From positions 248,001 through 312,000 of the forward strand of contig NZ_JADPKT010000094.1 of the NCBI RefSeq assembly GCF_023074075.1: a DNA stretch of 64,000 nucleotides. The letters are read 5' to 3'. Below are positions 15,662 to 24,371 of this stretch, piece by piece (within the stretch, counting starts at the first letter, position 1; every line of letters starts with the position of its first letter). Under the pieces are notes generated by a model that was given only the letters and a program-made list of their open reading frames with translations, was not told where the DNA came from and did not search any database. The DNA comes from Bradyrhizobium sp. 138 (lineage in GTDB: Bacteria > Pseudomonadota > Alphaproteobacteria > Rhizobiales > Xanthobacteraceae). The position numbers were made by a program, and so were the translations under genes.

Positions 15662-16984
15662 GTGAACGCGCCAGTCAAATTCTTCGATGCAAGTGCACCC
15701 GTCGCCTTTGCCGGCAAGGACGCGGGACAGGCGCCGGCTTTCCGCTGGTACGACAGGGATCGCATGGTCCAGGGCCGCAGGCTCGAGGATCATTTGCGCT
15801 TTGCGGTCTGCTATTGGCATTCGTTCTGCTGGCCGGGCGGCGATCCCTTCGGCGGCGAGACGTTCCTGAGGCCGTGGCACCAGGGCGGCGACGCGTTGGC
15901 GCAGGCCCGGGCCAAGGCCGATGTCGCCTTCGAGCTGTTTCGCCTGCTCGACGTGCCGTTCTTCACCTTCCACGACGTCGATGCGGCGCCGGAAGGCGCT
16001 TCGCTCGCCGAGTCCGTCGCCAATCTCAATGCGATCGCCGATCTGTTCGAGCAGAAGATGGCCGCGGCAAAAGTCCGCCTGCTCTGGGGCACCGCCAATC
16101 TGTTCACGCATCGTCGCTACATGGCGGGCGCAGCGACCAATCCGGACCCCGAGATCTTCACCTATGCCGCCGGCCAGGTCCGCGCCGCGCTGGAGGTGAC
16201 GCACCGGCTCGGCGGCCAGAACTACGTGCTGTGGGGCGGACGCGAGGGCTACGAGACGCTGCTCAACACCGATCTCAAGCGCGAGCTCGACCAGCTCGGC
16301 CGCTTCGTCTCGCTGGTGGTCGAGCACAAGCACAAGATCGGTTTCAAGGGGCCGATCCTGATCGAGCCGAAGCCGAAGGAGCCGACCAAGCATCAATATG
16401 ATTTCGACGTTGCCACCTGCTACGGGTTCCTCGAGCGCTACGACCTCCTGAAAGACGTCAAGCTCAACATCGAGCAGAACCACGCTATCCTTGCCGGCCA
16501 TTCCTTCCACCACGAGGTCGCGCTCGCCGAGGCGCTCGGCGTGTTCGGCTCGCTCGACATCAACCGCGGCGACGATCTGCTCGGCTGGGACACCGACCAG
16601 TTCGCGATGAATGTCCCGGAGCTGGCGCTGGTGTTTCACGAGATCCTGAACCGCGGCGGCTTCACCACGGGCGGGCTGAATTTCGACGCCAAGATCCGCC
16701 GTCAGTCGATCGACCCTGACGACCTGATTCACGCCCATGTCGGCTCGATGGATGCCTGCGCACGCGCCTTCCTCGCCGCGGCCGACATGCTCGACGCCGG
16801 CGCGCTCAGCGCGCCGCTCGCAAAACGTTACGAGGGCTGGGCCGGCCCAGAGGGCCGCGCCATTCTCGGCGGCCAGCGTTCGCTCGCCGATCTCGCCGAC
16901 CGCGCGCTCGAGCCCGGCTTCGACCCGCAACCGCGCTCGGGCCGGCAGGAATATCTGGAATCGCTGGTCAACCGTTATGTCTGA
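15662..16984 (+). CDS. xylA: Xylose isomerase
   Basis: 440 residues, the size of the long (class II) xylose isomerases, converting D-xylose to D-xylulose. Key family motifs are present: FTFHDVD (catalytic His), VLWGGREGYETLLNTD, EPKPKEPTKHQYD (metal-binding Glu and Lys), NIEQNHAILAGHSFHHE and DINRGDDLLGWDTD. The start is a GTG immediately after the xylB stop. The reading frame ends 13 bp before the ABC ATPase start, so the genes are clearly one operon. Confidence 0.95.
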   Translation: MNAPVKFFDASAPVAFAGKDAGQAPAFRWYDRDRMVQGRRLEDHLRFAVCYWHSFCWPGGDPFGGETFLRPWHQGGDALAQARAKADVAFELFRLLDVPFFTFHDVDAAPEGASLAESVANLNAIADLFEQKMAAAKVRLLWGTANLFTHRRYMAGAATNPDPEIFTYAAGQVRAALEVTHRLGGQNYVLWGGREGYETLLNTDLKRELDQLGRFVSLVVEHKHKIGFKGPILIEPKPKEPTKHQYDFDVATCYGFLERYDLLKDVKLNIEQNHAILAGHSFHHEVALAEALGVFGSLDINRGDDLLGWDTDQFAMNVPELALVFHEILNRGGFTTGGLNFDAKIRRQSIDPDDLIHAHVGSMDACARAFLAAADMLDAGALSAPLAKRYEGWAGPEGRAILGGQRSLADLADRALEPGFDPQPRSGRQEYLESLVNRYV

Positions 16985-16997
16985 GGAAAGGCCGCTG

Positions 16998-17756
16998 ATG
17001 GCAAATGCTGACTCGACCCCGGTCCTCGAACTGACCGGCATCGGCAAGGAGTTCGGCGCGATCCGCGCGCTGCATGACGTCGACCTGCAAGTCCTGCCGG
17101 GCGAGGTGGTCGGCCTGATGGGTGACAACGGCGCCGGCAAGTCGACGCTGGTCAAGATCATCGCCGGCAACTTCCGTCCCAGCCACGGCGATATCCGCTT
17201 TGCCGGCAACCCCGTCCATTTCAGCCGGCCGGTCGATGCCCGCGCCGTCGGCATCGAGGTCGTCTATCAGGACCTCGCGTTATCGGACAATCTCACGGCG
17301 GCGGCCAACGTGTTTCTCGGCCGCGAGCTGAAGCGCAAATTCGGTCCCATTGCCTTGCTCGACCACAAGGCGATGGCGGCGCGTGCGCTCGAATTGTTCG
17401 GCGAGCTGCGCTCGGAGACACGGCCCGACGATCTCGTCAAGCAGATGTCCGGCGGCCAGCGCCAGGCGGTCGCGATCGCGCGGACCCGGCTCTCCAATGC
17501 GCGGCTGGTGATGATGGACGAGCCGACGGCGGCGATCTCCGTCCGCCAGGTCGAGCAGGTGCTCGGCCTGATCCACCGGCTGAAGGAGCAGGGCGTCGCG
17601 GTGATGCTGATCTCGCACCGCATGCCCGACGTTTTTGCGGTGTGCGATCGCGTCGTCGTCATGCGCCGCGGCGAGAAGCGCGCCGACAAGCCGATCCACC
17701 AGACTTCCCCTGAGGAAGTCACCGCCCTCATCACCGGCGCGAAGGAGGCGGCGTGA
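16998..17756 (+). CDS. Sugar ABC transporter ATP-binding protein (single-domain, FrcA-like)
   Basis: 252 residues with one nucleotide-binding domain, unlike the two-domain XylG/RbsA type; this matches the FrcA kind of rhizobial sugar importer. Walker A is GDNGAGKST, the signature is MSGGQRQ, Walker B is LVMMDEPTAA, and the H-loop is MLISHRM. The ATG at 16998 has GAGGAAAG seven bases upstream; an earlier ATG at 16977 overlaps xylA and lacks a site. It powers import by the permease and binding protein encoded next. Confidence 0.9.
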   Translation: MANADSTPVLELTGIGKEFGAIRALHDVDLQVLPGEVVGLMGDNGAGKSTLVKIIAGNFRPSHGDIRFAGNPVHFSRPVDARAVGIEVVYQDLALSDNLTAAANVFLGRELKRKFGPIALLDHKAMAARALELFGELRSETRPDDLVKQMSGGQRQAVAIARTRLSNARLVMMDEPTAAISVRQVEQVLGLIHRLKEQGVAVMLISHRMPDVFAVCDRVVVMRRGEKRADKPIHQTSPEEVTALITGAKEAA

Positions 17757-18838
17757 TGGCCATGCCCATGGAATCCCCGATCACCTTTTCCAATGTCGGC
17801 CAGATCAAGTGGTGGCAGCGCGGCATCTTCGCCTCTCAGACCGGCTACGTCCTGCTTGCGCTCGCGCTGTTGCTGGTGATCATGCATTTCGCCAGCCCGT
17901 ATTTCTTCACCGAAGGCAACATGCAGAACGTGGCGAAGAACTTTTCCTTCATCGCCATCGCAACGCTCGGCGTCACCTTCGTGATCATCACCGGCGGCAT
18001 CGACCTGTCGGTGGGGTCGATGATGTGCTTCTCCGCCATGATCACCTCGATGGTGATGACCGAATTGTCGGCGCCCGGTTCGCCCGCAGGCGCCTTGTTC
18101 GTGCATATGGCGGCTGACGGCAAGACCGTCGTTGCCAATGTGCCGGGGCTGATTCTGCTGGTCTCGATCCTCGCCGGCCTCGGCGTCGCGCTGATCGCCG
18201 GGCTCGTCAACGGCTTCTGCATCGCGGTGCTCGGCCTGTCGCCTTTCGTCACCACGCTCGGCATGCTCTCGATCGTGCGCGGGCTCGGCTATGTCGTCTC
18301 CAACGGCCGCGGCAGTTTCCCGGGCGGGCCGGACGCCGATTACTTCTACGCAGCGACCTCGGGTGACGTGCTCGGCGTGCCCGTGCCTTTCATTTATCTC
18401 GTGATCCTTGCGCTGACGATGGCCGTGGTGCTGCATCACACCTCGTTCGGCCGCCACGTTTTCGCGCTCGGCGGCAACGAGAAGGCCGCCGAACTGACCG
18501 GCATCCCGGTGGTGCGGGTGAAGATCGAGGTCTACGTGATCTGCGCGCTGGCCGCGGGCCTCCAGGGCATCATCATCTCCGGCTGGCTCGGATCGGCGCC
18601 GGCCAACATGGCGACGTCCTACGAGCTCAACGTGATCGCGGCGGCCGTGATCGGCGGTGCCAATCTCGCCGGCGGCATCGGCGGTCCGCTCGGAGCGATC
18701 GTCGGCTGCGTGCTGCTCGAAGTGATCCGCAACGGCCTCGTGCTGGCCCAGGTCAGCTCCTACTGGCAACAGACGCTGGTGGGCGTGATCATCATCCTGG
18801 CCGTGCTGGTCGATCGCATCCGCTCGCGGATGACCTGA
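17756..18838 (+). CDS. Sugar ABC transporter permease
   Basis: About 360 residues with eight to ten hydrophobic segments and the motif IGGANLAGGIGGPLGAIVG near the C-terminus, typical of the ribose/xylose/fructose permease family (BPD_transp_2). AGGAGG (17743-17748) is placed for the ATG at 17756, which overlaps the ATPase stop by one base; a GTG at 17753 is also possible. It forms the membrane channel of the importer. Confidence 0.92.
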   Translation: MAMPMESPITFSNVGQIKWWQRGIFASQTGYVLLALALLLVIMHFASPYFFTEGNMQNVAKNFSFIAIATLGVTFVIITGGIDLSVGSMMCFSAMITSMVMTELSAPGSPAGALFVHMAADGKTVVANVPGLILLVSILAGLGVALIAGLVNGFCIAVLGLSPFVTTLGMLSIVRGLGYVVSNGRGSFPGGPDADYFYAATSGDVLGVPVPFIYLVILALTMAVVLHHTSFGRHVFALGGNEKAAELTGIPVVRVKIEVYVICALAAGLQGIIISGWLGSAPANMATSYELNVIAAAVIGGANLAGGIGGPLGAIVGCVLLEVIRNGLVLAQVSSYWQQTLVGVIIILAVLVDRIRSRMT

Positions 18839-18932
18839 ATTTGACGTCGTTCCGGGAGGGCAAAAAAGTGTCGCCTGTCCGCTTCCCGGTCGTTTCCAAG
18901 AGGACGGGCACCAAACAGGAGTGGAGGAGACA

Positions 18933-19865
18933 ATGAGGAAGATTCTTCTTGCCGGCATCGCGGTTGCGATGATGGCGACGCCGGCATTCGCCGCGAACTA
19001 CCGTTTCGTCATCGTGCCCAAGGCGATGAACAATCCGTTCTTCGACTTCGCGCGCGACGGCTGCCTGAAGCGCGCCAAGGAGCTCGGCAACATCGAGTGC
19101 ATCTACAAGGGGCCGGTCGAGCACGAGCCGGCGACGCAGGCGCAGATCATCCAGGACTTCGTCACCCAGAAGGTCGATGGTCTCGCCATCTCGGTTGCCG
19201 ACGTCGCGGCCATGACCAAGTCGATCGAGGCGGCGACGGCAGCAGGCATCCCCGTCATCACCTTCGATGCCGATGCGCCCGGCTCCAAGCGCATCGCCTA
19301 TATCGGCACCAACAACAAGGAGTTCGGCGTCGCGCTGGGCAAGCAGTTGTTGAAGATGCGCCCCGACGGTGGCAAATACGCCATGGTCTCGGGCGGTCCT
19401 GGCGCCAAGAACCTCGCCGAGCGTGTCGATGGTGTCCGCGAGGCGCTGAAGGGCTCGAAATGGGCCGAGGTCGCGGGCTCCCCGACCTTCTGCAACGACG
19501 ATCCCGCGCTCGCGGTCCAGCAGATGACGGATATGCGTACCGCAACGCCTGATCTCGCCGCCATCGTTCCGATCGGCGGTTGGCCGATGTTCGCGCCCGA
19601 AGGCTTCAAGGCGTTCGCGAGCAGGAACAAGAAGGACATCGATTCCGGCAAGTTCACGCTTGTCGTCGCCGATACGCTGAAGATGCAGCTGGAGCTCTTG
19701 CGCGACGGCTATGCCAACGCGCTGGTCGGCCAGCGTCCATTCGAGATGGGCGAGAAGGCGATGGACACGCTGCTCGCCATCAAGAAGGGCGAGAAGGTGC
19801 CGGAGATCGTCTACACCGGCCTCGATCTCGTGACCAAGGACAACGTCGCGCAGATGTTGAAGTAG
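18933..19865 (+). CDS. Periplasmic sugar-binding protein of the ABC importer
   Basis: 310 residues. The signal peptide MRKILLAGIAVAMMATPAFA ends in a good cleavage site. The mature protein is a type I periplasmic binding protein (FVIVPKAMNNPFFDFARDGC, DGLAISVADVAAMTKSIEAA, VITFDADAPGSKRIAYIGTNN) like the ribose/fructose group. GGAGGAGACA precedes the ATG at 18933. The gap from the permease is 94 bp. The sugar is not determined by sequence; the nearby enzymes suggest a pentose or deoxyhexose. Confidence 0.92.
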   Translation: MRKILLAGIAVAMMATPAFAANYRFVIVPKAMNNPFFDFARDGCLKRAKELGNIECIYKGPVEHEPATQAQIIQDFVTQKVDGLAISVADVAAMTKSIEAATAAGIPVITFDADAPGSKRIAYIGTNNKEFGVALGKQLLKMRPDGGKYAMVSGGPGAKNLAERVDGVREALKGSKWAEVAGSPTFCNDDPALAVQQMTDMRTATPDLAAIVPIGGWPMFAPEGFKAFASRNKKDIDSGKFTLVVADTLKMQLELLRDGYANALVGQRPFEMGEKAMDTLLAIKKGEKVPEIVYTGLDLVTKDNVAQMLK

Positions 19866-19895
19866 GAGCGCCCCCAGCCCCGCGTTCCTGCATGC

Positions 19896-19928
19896 CTCCC
19901 CCGCTTGCGGTTTCCGTGAGCGGGGGAG
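19896..19928 (+). promoter_or_regulatory. Strong intercistronic stem-loop after the sugar-binding-protein gene
   Basis: CTCCCCCGCT (19896-19905) and AGCGGGGGAG (19919-19928) form a perfect ten-base stem with a small inner CGG/CCG pair. It lies 30 bp after the binding-protein stop and 31 bp before the next gene, without a T-run. Such hairpins often stabilise the upstream mRNA so that the binding protein is made in excess over downstream genes; that role here is inferred. It could also be a weak terminator. Confidence 0.6.
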
Positions 19929-19959
19929 ATGATCTTTGGATCGTTGGAATCGGAAGGCT

Positions 19960-20943
19960 ATGGGAATGAAACGGTCGCGACTCGGCTCGCTTGACGTCAC
20001 CTCAATTGGGCTCGGCTCCGCGCCGCTCGGCGGATTGTTCAGCCCCGTCAGCGATGCCGATGCGGAGGCGACGATTGCGCGCGCCTGGTCGCTCGGGGTG
20101 CGATTCTTCGATACCGCGCCGCTCTACGGCTTTGGCCTCGCCGAACGGCGGTTAGGGGCCTTCCTGCGGCAACAGAAGCGCGACTCCTTCGTCATCTCGA
20201 CCAAGGTCGGCCGCCTGCTGCGTGCGCCGGAGGGCGACGCTGCCGAGGACGAGCACTACAAGAGCACGCCGCGTGAGCGGCCGGTGTTCGATTTCAGCCA
20301 TGACGGTGTGATGCGATCGGTGGAGGAGAGTCTTGCCCGCCTTGGGCTCGATCGCATCGACGTCCTCTTGGTGCACGATCCCGATGATCACTATGACGAG
20401 GCCGTTGCTGGTGCCTTCCGTGCGCTGCAGCGGCTGCGCGAGGACGGCACGGCCAAGGCGATCGGTGCCGGCATGAACCAGTCGGAGATGTTGACGCGTT
20501 TTGCCGAGGCCGTGCCGGTCGACTGCTTCCTGCTCGCCGGCCGCTACACGCTGCTCGACCAGGGTGCGCTGGACGCGCTGTTTCCGCTCTGCACGGCCAA
20601 GAACATCGGCATCCTGCTCGGCGGCATCTACAACAGCGGCATCCTGGCCAATCCGCACACGAGCGCGAAATTCAACTATCAGGATGCCGACGCGGCGCTG
20701 GTTGCGCGCGCGCGCGAGCTCGACGCGCTCTGCCGCAAGCACGGCACCGAGCTCAAAGCGGCTGCGCTGCAGTTCTGCATAAGCCATCCGGCGGTGACGG
20801 TCGCCGTGATGGGCGCGCGCAACGCCGCCGAGGTCGCCGACAACATCGCGATGTCGGAGACGGTCGTGCCGACGGCGTTCTGGCAGGAGCTGCGTGCGCG
20901 AAACCTCGTCGATGCGCGCGCGCCGCTGCCGGGTGGGGCGTAA
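19960..20943 (+). CDS. Aldo/keto reductase, sugar 1-dehydrogenase-like
   Basis: About 327 residues. RFFDTAPLYGFGLAERRLG contains the Asp and Tyr of the AKR active site, VISTKVGRLL the Lys, and DRIDVLLVHDPDDH the His. It resembles the L-fucose/D-threo-aldose 1-dehydrogenase group, which oxidises the C1 of an aldose to a lactone. It is followed within 3 bp by a sugar-lactone hydrolase, supporting that reaction. The start may be the ATG at 19960 or the next at 19966. Confidence 0.87.
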   Translation: MGMKRSRLGSLDVTSIGLGSAPLGGLFSPVSDADAEATIARAWSLGVRFFDTAPLYGFGLAERRLGAFLRQQKRDSFVISTKVGRLLRAPEGDAAEDEHYKSTPRERPVFDFSHDGVMRSVEESLARLGLDRIDVLLVHDPDDHYDEAVAGAFRALQRLREDGTAKAIGAGMNQSEMLTRFAEAVPVDCFLLAGRYTLLDQGALDALFPLCTAKNIGILLGGIYNSGILANPHTSAKFNYQDADAALVARARELDALCRKHGTELKAAALQFCISHPAVTVAVMGARNAAEVADNIAMSETVVPTAFWQELRARNLVDARAPLPGGA

Positions 20944-20946
20944 GCC

Positions 20947-21786
20947 ATGATCATCGACGCCCATCAGCACTTCTGGGATCCCGCGCGCGCCGACTATCCC
21001 TGGATGGACGCGCCTGAACTCGCGCCGATCCGCCGCGCCTTCGGTCCGGCCGATCTCGCGCCGCTACTGAAGGCGAACGGCATCGACGCCAGCATCGTGG
21101 TGCAATGCCGCTCCTCGCTCGAAGAGACCGAGGAATTTCTGCGCATCGCGCATGCCACGCCGTCAGTGATTGGCGTCGTCGGCTGGGTCGACCTGACGGA
21201 CGCCGCGCTCGACGACACGCTCGACCGGCTGCGCGGCTCGCCGGGCGGGGTAAAGCTCGTCGGTATCCGCCACCAGGTGCATGACGAGATCGATCCCGAT
21301 TGGCTGCTCCGCGAGGATGTCCAGCGCGGTCTCACCGCTGTGTTCGCGCACGATCTCGCCTATGATTTTCTCGTCCGCAGCCGCGAGCTGCCCGCCGCCA
21401 TTGCAACCGCACAGGCCTTTCCGCAAGCGCGCTTCGTGCTCGACCACGCGGCCAAGCCGCCGATCGCCGACGGCGGCAGCGCCGAATGGTCCGATCGCAT
21501 CGAAGCGCTCGCGACGTGCGGCAATGTCTGGTGCAAGATCTCCGGGCTCGCGACTGAAGCGGTCTGGAATGACTGGGATGCGGAGCGCCTGTTTCCGTTC
21601 GTCGCGCACGCCGCAGAATGTTTTGGCGAGGACAGGCTGATCTTCGGCTCGGACTGGCCGGTGTGCCTGCTTGCGGGAAGCTACGGCGAGATCAAGACCG
21701 CGCTGGAGGCTTGCCTGGCGAGGCTTGGCCCGCAGATGCGGGACAAGGCTTTTGGTATGAATGCGACGCGGGCGTATCGGCTGTAG
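20947..21786 (+). CDS. Amidohydrolase-family sugar lactonase (fuconolactonase-like)
   Basis: 279 residues of the amidohydrolase-2 TIM-barrel type: DAHQHFWDP at the N-terminus gives the metal-binding H-x-H, VLDHAAKPP the central His, and IFGSDWPVC the late Asp. This group includes L-fuconolactonase and L-rhamnonolactonase, which open the lactone made by an aldose dehydrogenase. Adjacency (3 bp) to the aldo/keto reductase supports a two-step oxidative route. It is the last gene of the cluster; a palindromic repeat follows. Confidence 0.88.
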   Translation: MIIDAHQHFWDPARADYPWMDAPELAPIRRAFGPADLAPLLKANGIDASIVVQCRSSLEETEEFLRIAHATPSVIGVVGWVDLTDAALDDTLDRLRGSPGGVKLVGIRHQVHDEIDPDWLLREDVQRGLTAVFAHDLAYDFLVRSRELPAAIATAQAFPQARFVLDHAAKPPIADGGSAEWSDRIEALATCGNVWCKISGLATEAVWNDWDAERLFPFVAHAAECFGEDRLIFGSDWPVCLLAGSYGEIKTALEACLARLGPQMRDKAFGMNATRAYRL

Positions 21787-21810
21787 GTTAGCGCCTGAGC
21801 GCGCGCCTCG

Positions 21811-21937
21811 TCCTTCGAGACGGCGCTTACGCGCCTCCTCAGGATGAGGCTAAGCGGTACGGGTGTCTGCGAGAGCGACCGCCACGCACTCCGTTCCTCA
21901 TCCTGAGGAGCCCGCCTAAAGCGGGCGTCTCGAAGGA
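21811..21937. repeat. Palindromic repeat, TCCTTCGAGA...TCTCGAAGGA type
   Basis: The ends are perfect inverted copies (TCCTTCGAGA / TCTCGAAGGA), each followed inward by CCTCAGGATGAG or its complement CTCATCCTGAGG. Another copy is at 43135-43260 in opposite relative order. It separates the convergent sugar operon and the next binding-protein gene. Confidence 0.8.
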
Positions 21938-21952
21938 TGGCTGCAGGGAGAT

Positions 21953-23182
21953 CTACTCCGACATCGGCTTGTCGGAGATGTCCCAGTCCTTGCCGGTGAA
22001 GGTGGAGATGAACAGCGTCTTCATCGGCGTGTAGTCCTCAGGCGTGTAGCTGTAGGTGACGCCGTCGAGGAAGTAGGGCGAGTGGAAGCCTTTGAGGTTC
22101 GAGGCCTGCTTCAGCACGTTGGCGCGGGTGAGATCGTCGCCGCAGCGGCGCAGGATCTCGCCCATGGTCACCGCCTGGCCGTAGCCGGCGAAGGCGATGG
22201 TGTTGTCGGGGTCGATGGCCGGCGTGTATTTCTTGCGCAATTCCTCGAATGCCATCACGTCGGGGTCTTTCTCCCATTTCGGCAGGCCGACTTCCTTGTT
22301 GTAGCGGATGGCGACGATGCCGGTGGCGTTCTCCAGGCCCGCAGCGCTGAGGATGGAGCGGCCGGTCGAGCCCGCCGACAGCAATTGCAGCGGCTTCCAG
22401 CCGAGCTCGGCCACTTTGCGGATCGACTGCGACGACGCCTTGCCGGTGGAGATGTTGTAGAAGACGTCGGCGCCCGACTTCGAGAGATTGATGAGCTGGG
22501 AATCGACGGTCGGCTCGGTGAGATCATAGGTCTGCTCCATGATCACCTGCGCGGTGCCGCCGGCATCCGCCAGCACCTTTTTGAACGGCCCCAGGAAGTC
22601 GCGGCCGAAATCGTCGTTCTGATAGAGGATGCCGATCTTCGCGTTTGGCTTCACGGCAACGACGTGCCGCGCCAGAATGCGTGCCTCGGTCGGATAGAGC
22701 GGCAGGCCAGCCATCGTCCATTTGAACTCTTTCGGGTTATTCCACTTCGAGGTACCGGTGTTGAGCAGCAGCTGCGGCACGCCCTTGGAGTTCAGGTATT
22801 TGTGCACGGCGGTCTGCGGCGCGGTGCCGAGCGAGCCGTACAGCGCCAGCACTTCCTCCTGCTCGACAAGGCGCCGCGTCGCCTCGACGCATTTCGGCGC
22901 GCTGTAGGCATCGTCCATGGTGAGAAACTTGATCTTGCGTCCGTTGATGCCGCCCTTCTCGTTCAGCATCTGGAAATAAGCTTCGCCGATGCGCCCGAGC
23001 ACGCCGTAGAGCGAGCCGGGGCCGGAATGCGGCACGGTCTGCCCGATCTTGATCTCGGTGTCGCTGGCGCCCGCATCGTATTTCTTCTCCGCGGCCCAGA
23101 CATAGGGCGCGGGCAAAGTGGATGCGGCGATGGTGGCGAGCGCGGCGGCGCTGAAATCACGCCGCGATGGATTCTTCGTCAT
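21953..23182 (-). CDS. ABC transporter substrate-binding protein, Liv type
   Basis: 409 residues. The N-terminus SRRDFSAAALATIAASTLPA is a probable Tat signal (twin Arg). The mature part is a type I binding fold of the branched-chain amino acid group: IKIGQTVPHSGPGSLYG, INGRKIKFLTMDD, IGILYQNDDFGRDFL. It should carry a small amphipathic or aromatic compound to a Liv-type permease, but no permease or ATPase gene lies nearby, so it is an orphan or pairs elsewhere. Confidence 0.9.
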   Translation of the reverse strand: MTKNPSRRDFSAAALATIAASTLPAPYVWAAEKKYDAGASDTEIKIGQTVPHSGPGSLYGVLGRIGEAYFQMLNEKGGINGRKIKFLTMDDAYSAPKCVEATRRLVEQEEVLALYGSLGTAPQTAVHKYLNSKGVPQLLLNTGTSKWNNPKEFKWTMAGLPLYPTEARILARHVVAVKPNAKIGILYQNDDFGRDFLGPFKKVLADAGGTAQVIMEQTYDLTEPTVDSQLINLSKSGADVFYNISTGKASSQSIRKVAELGWKPLQLLSAGSTGRSILSAAGLENATGIVAIRYNKEVGLPKWEKDPDVMAFEELRKKYTPAIDPDNTIAFAGYGQAVTMGEILRRCGDDLTRANVLKQASNLKGFHSPYFLDGVTYSYTPEDYTPMKTLFISTFTGKDWDISDKPMSE

Positions 23183-23198
23183 TATTTTTTTCTCCCTA

Positions 23199-23285
23199 AA
23201 GCATGACCCGGAAAAGTGCGCAGCGGTCTTCCGAAAAGGTCATGCTTAAACGACAACCTAAAGCGCGATGGCGATCGCGCTTTAG
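23199..23285. repeat. Two adjacent palindromes upstream of the Liv-type gene
   Basis: The first is AAGCATGACC (23199-23208) with GGTCATGCTT (23238-23247). The second is a perfect twelve-base stem, CTAAAGCGCGAT (23258-23269) with ATCGCGCTTTAG (23274-23285), four-base loop. Both are of a kind I associate with Bradyrhizobium intergenic repeats. The promoter of the Liv-type gene must lie in or around them. Confidence 0.7.
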
Positions 23286-23381
23286 CGCGCGCATTGTGCT
23301 GGCAACGCAGCTCGGCTCGCAAGTGGGAAGTCGCCGCTTTGCGACGCAATGACGCTCAAATCGCGCGTTTAGCGCCTAGAC

Positions 23382-24308
23382 TCAAGTTTTTTCGGCGACG
23401 ACGACGAGGCCGCGCACCGGCTCGTTGTTCTCGTTGCGCGGCGAGGCCGGCTCCAGCGTCAGCAGCTTCAGGCCCGCCTTGGCGAGCGCGCCGCGCACAT
23501 ATTCCGCGGAGTGGGCATAACGCAGGCCTTCGCCGAGAACGACTCCGGTGCCGTCATGCGTTTCCAGCGTGAAGGCGAGCACGCCGCCTGATACGAGCAC
23601 GCGCCTGGCTTCGTTGAGGATCGGCGCGAGGTCGGACAGATAAACGAACGCATCCGCGGCGACGACGAGATTCGCGCTTGTCTCCGCCTTGGTGCGCAGG
23701 CCTACGATCATGTCGGCGACTTCGAGCTCGGCATAGAGGCCCGTGGCGCGCGCCTGCTTGATCATGCCGGGCGACAGGTCGATGCCGATGAAATGGTCGA
23801 CCTGCTTGGCGAAGGCGGCGGCTGCAAGGCCGGTGCCGCAGCCGAGATCGATGGCGCGCTTGAAATAGGCCGGCTTCTTCGCGGCGACCCGCGCGGCCAG
23901 CACCGCCTTGAAGATCAGGCCGGGCGCGCGGTAGCCGAGATCGTTGATCAGCGTATGCTCGAAGCGCGGCGCGTATTGGTCGAACAGCGCCTGCACATAA
24001 GCTTTGGGCATCTCGGTCATCTCGGCATCGCCGAGCCGCATCAGATGCAGGCCGGCGCCGTGCTGATCGCCAGGATCGGACCGGCGCGCCTCTCGAAACG
24101 CCGCGATCGCCTTGTCGCGCTCGCCGAGCTGCTGACGGATCTCGCCGAGCGTGAACCAGGCCGAGGTGAAGTCAGGCGCGAGCTCGATCGCCTGCTCGAG
24201 CAGGTCTGCGGCCGCGGGCAGGTCGCCCTTGAGCTGGAGATCGCGCGCGAATTCGAAGCGGCGGTCGGCCATGAGATCGCCGGAGGTCAGGAACAAGCGC
24301 AGGGGCAT
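23382..24308 (-). CDS. TPR-containing class I SAM-dependent methyltransferase
   Basis: 308 residues. Two tetratricopeptide-like repeats occupy residues about 15-85 (GDLPAAADLLEQAIELAPDFTSAWFTLGEIRQQ is one). The methyltransferase domain follows: AIDLGCGTGLAAAAF is motif I, FIGIDLSPGMIKQA motif II, and VVAADAFVYL motif IV. The substrate is unknown. The start region has two candidate Met residues (1 and 13). It is divergent from the exonuclease gene with about 60 bp between the starts. Confidence 0.85.
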   Translation of the reverse strand: MPLRLFLTSGDLMADRRFEFARDLQLKGDLPAAADLLEQAIELAPDFTSAWFTLGEIRQQLGERDKAIAAFREARRSDPGDQHGAGLHLMRLGDAEMTEMPKAYVQALFDQYAPRFEHTLINDLGYRAPGLIFKAVLAARVAAKKPAYFKRAIDLGCGTGLAAAAFAKQVDHFIGIDLSPGMIKQARATGLYAELEVADMIVGLRTKAETSANLVVAADAFVYLSDLAPILNEARRVLVSGGVLAFTLETHDGTGVVLGEGLRYAHSAEYVRGALAKAGLKLLTLEPASPRNENNEPVRGLVVVAEKT

Positions 24309-24371
24309 GGGAACCAGGAAGCGTAGGACGGGATGGCTCGAAGAGACGGTAATGCGGCCTATATATCAGGC

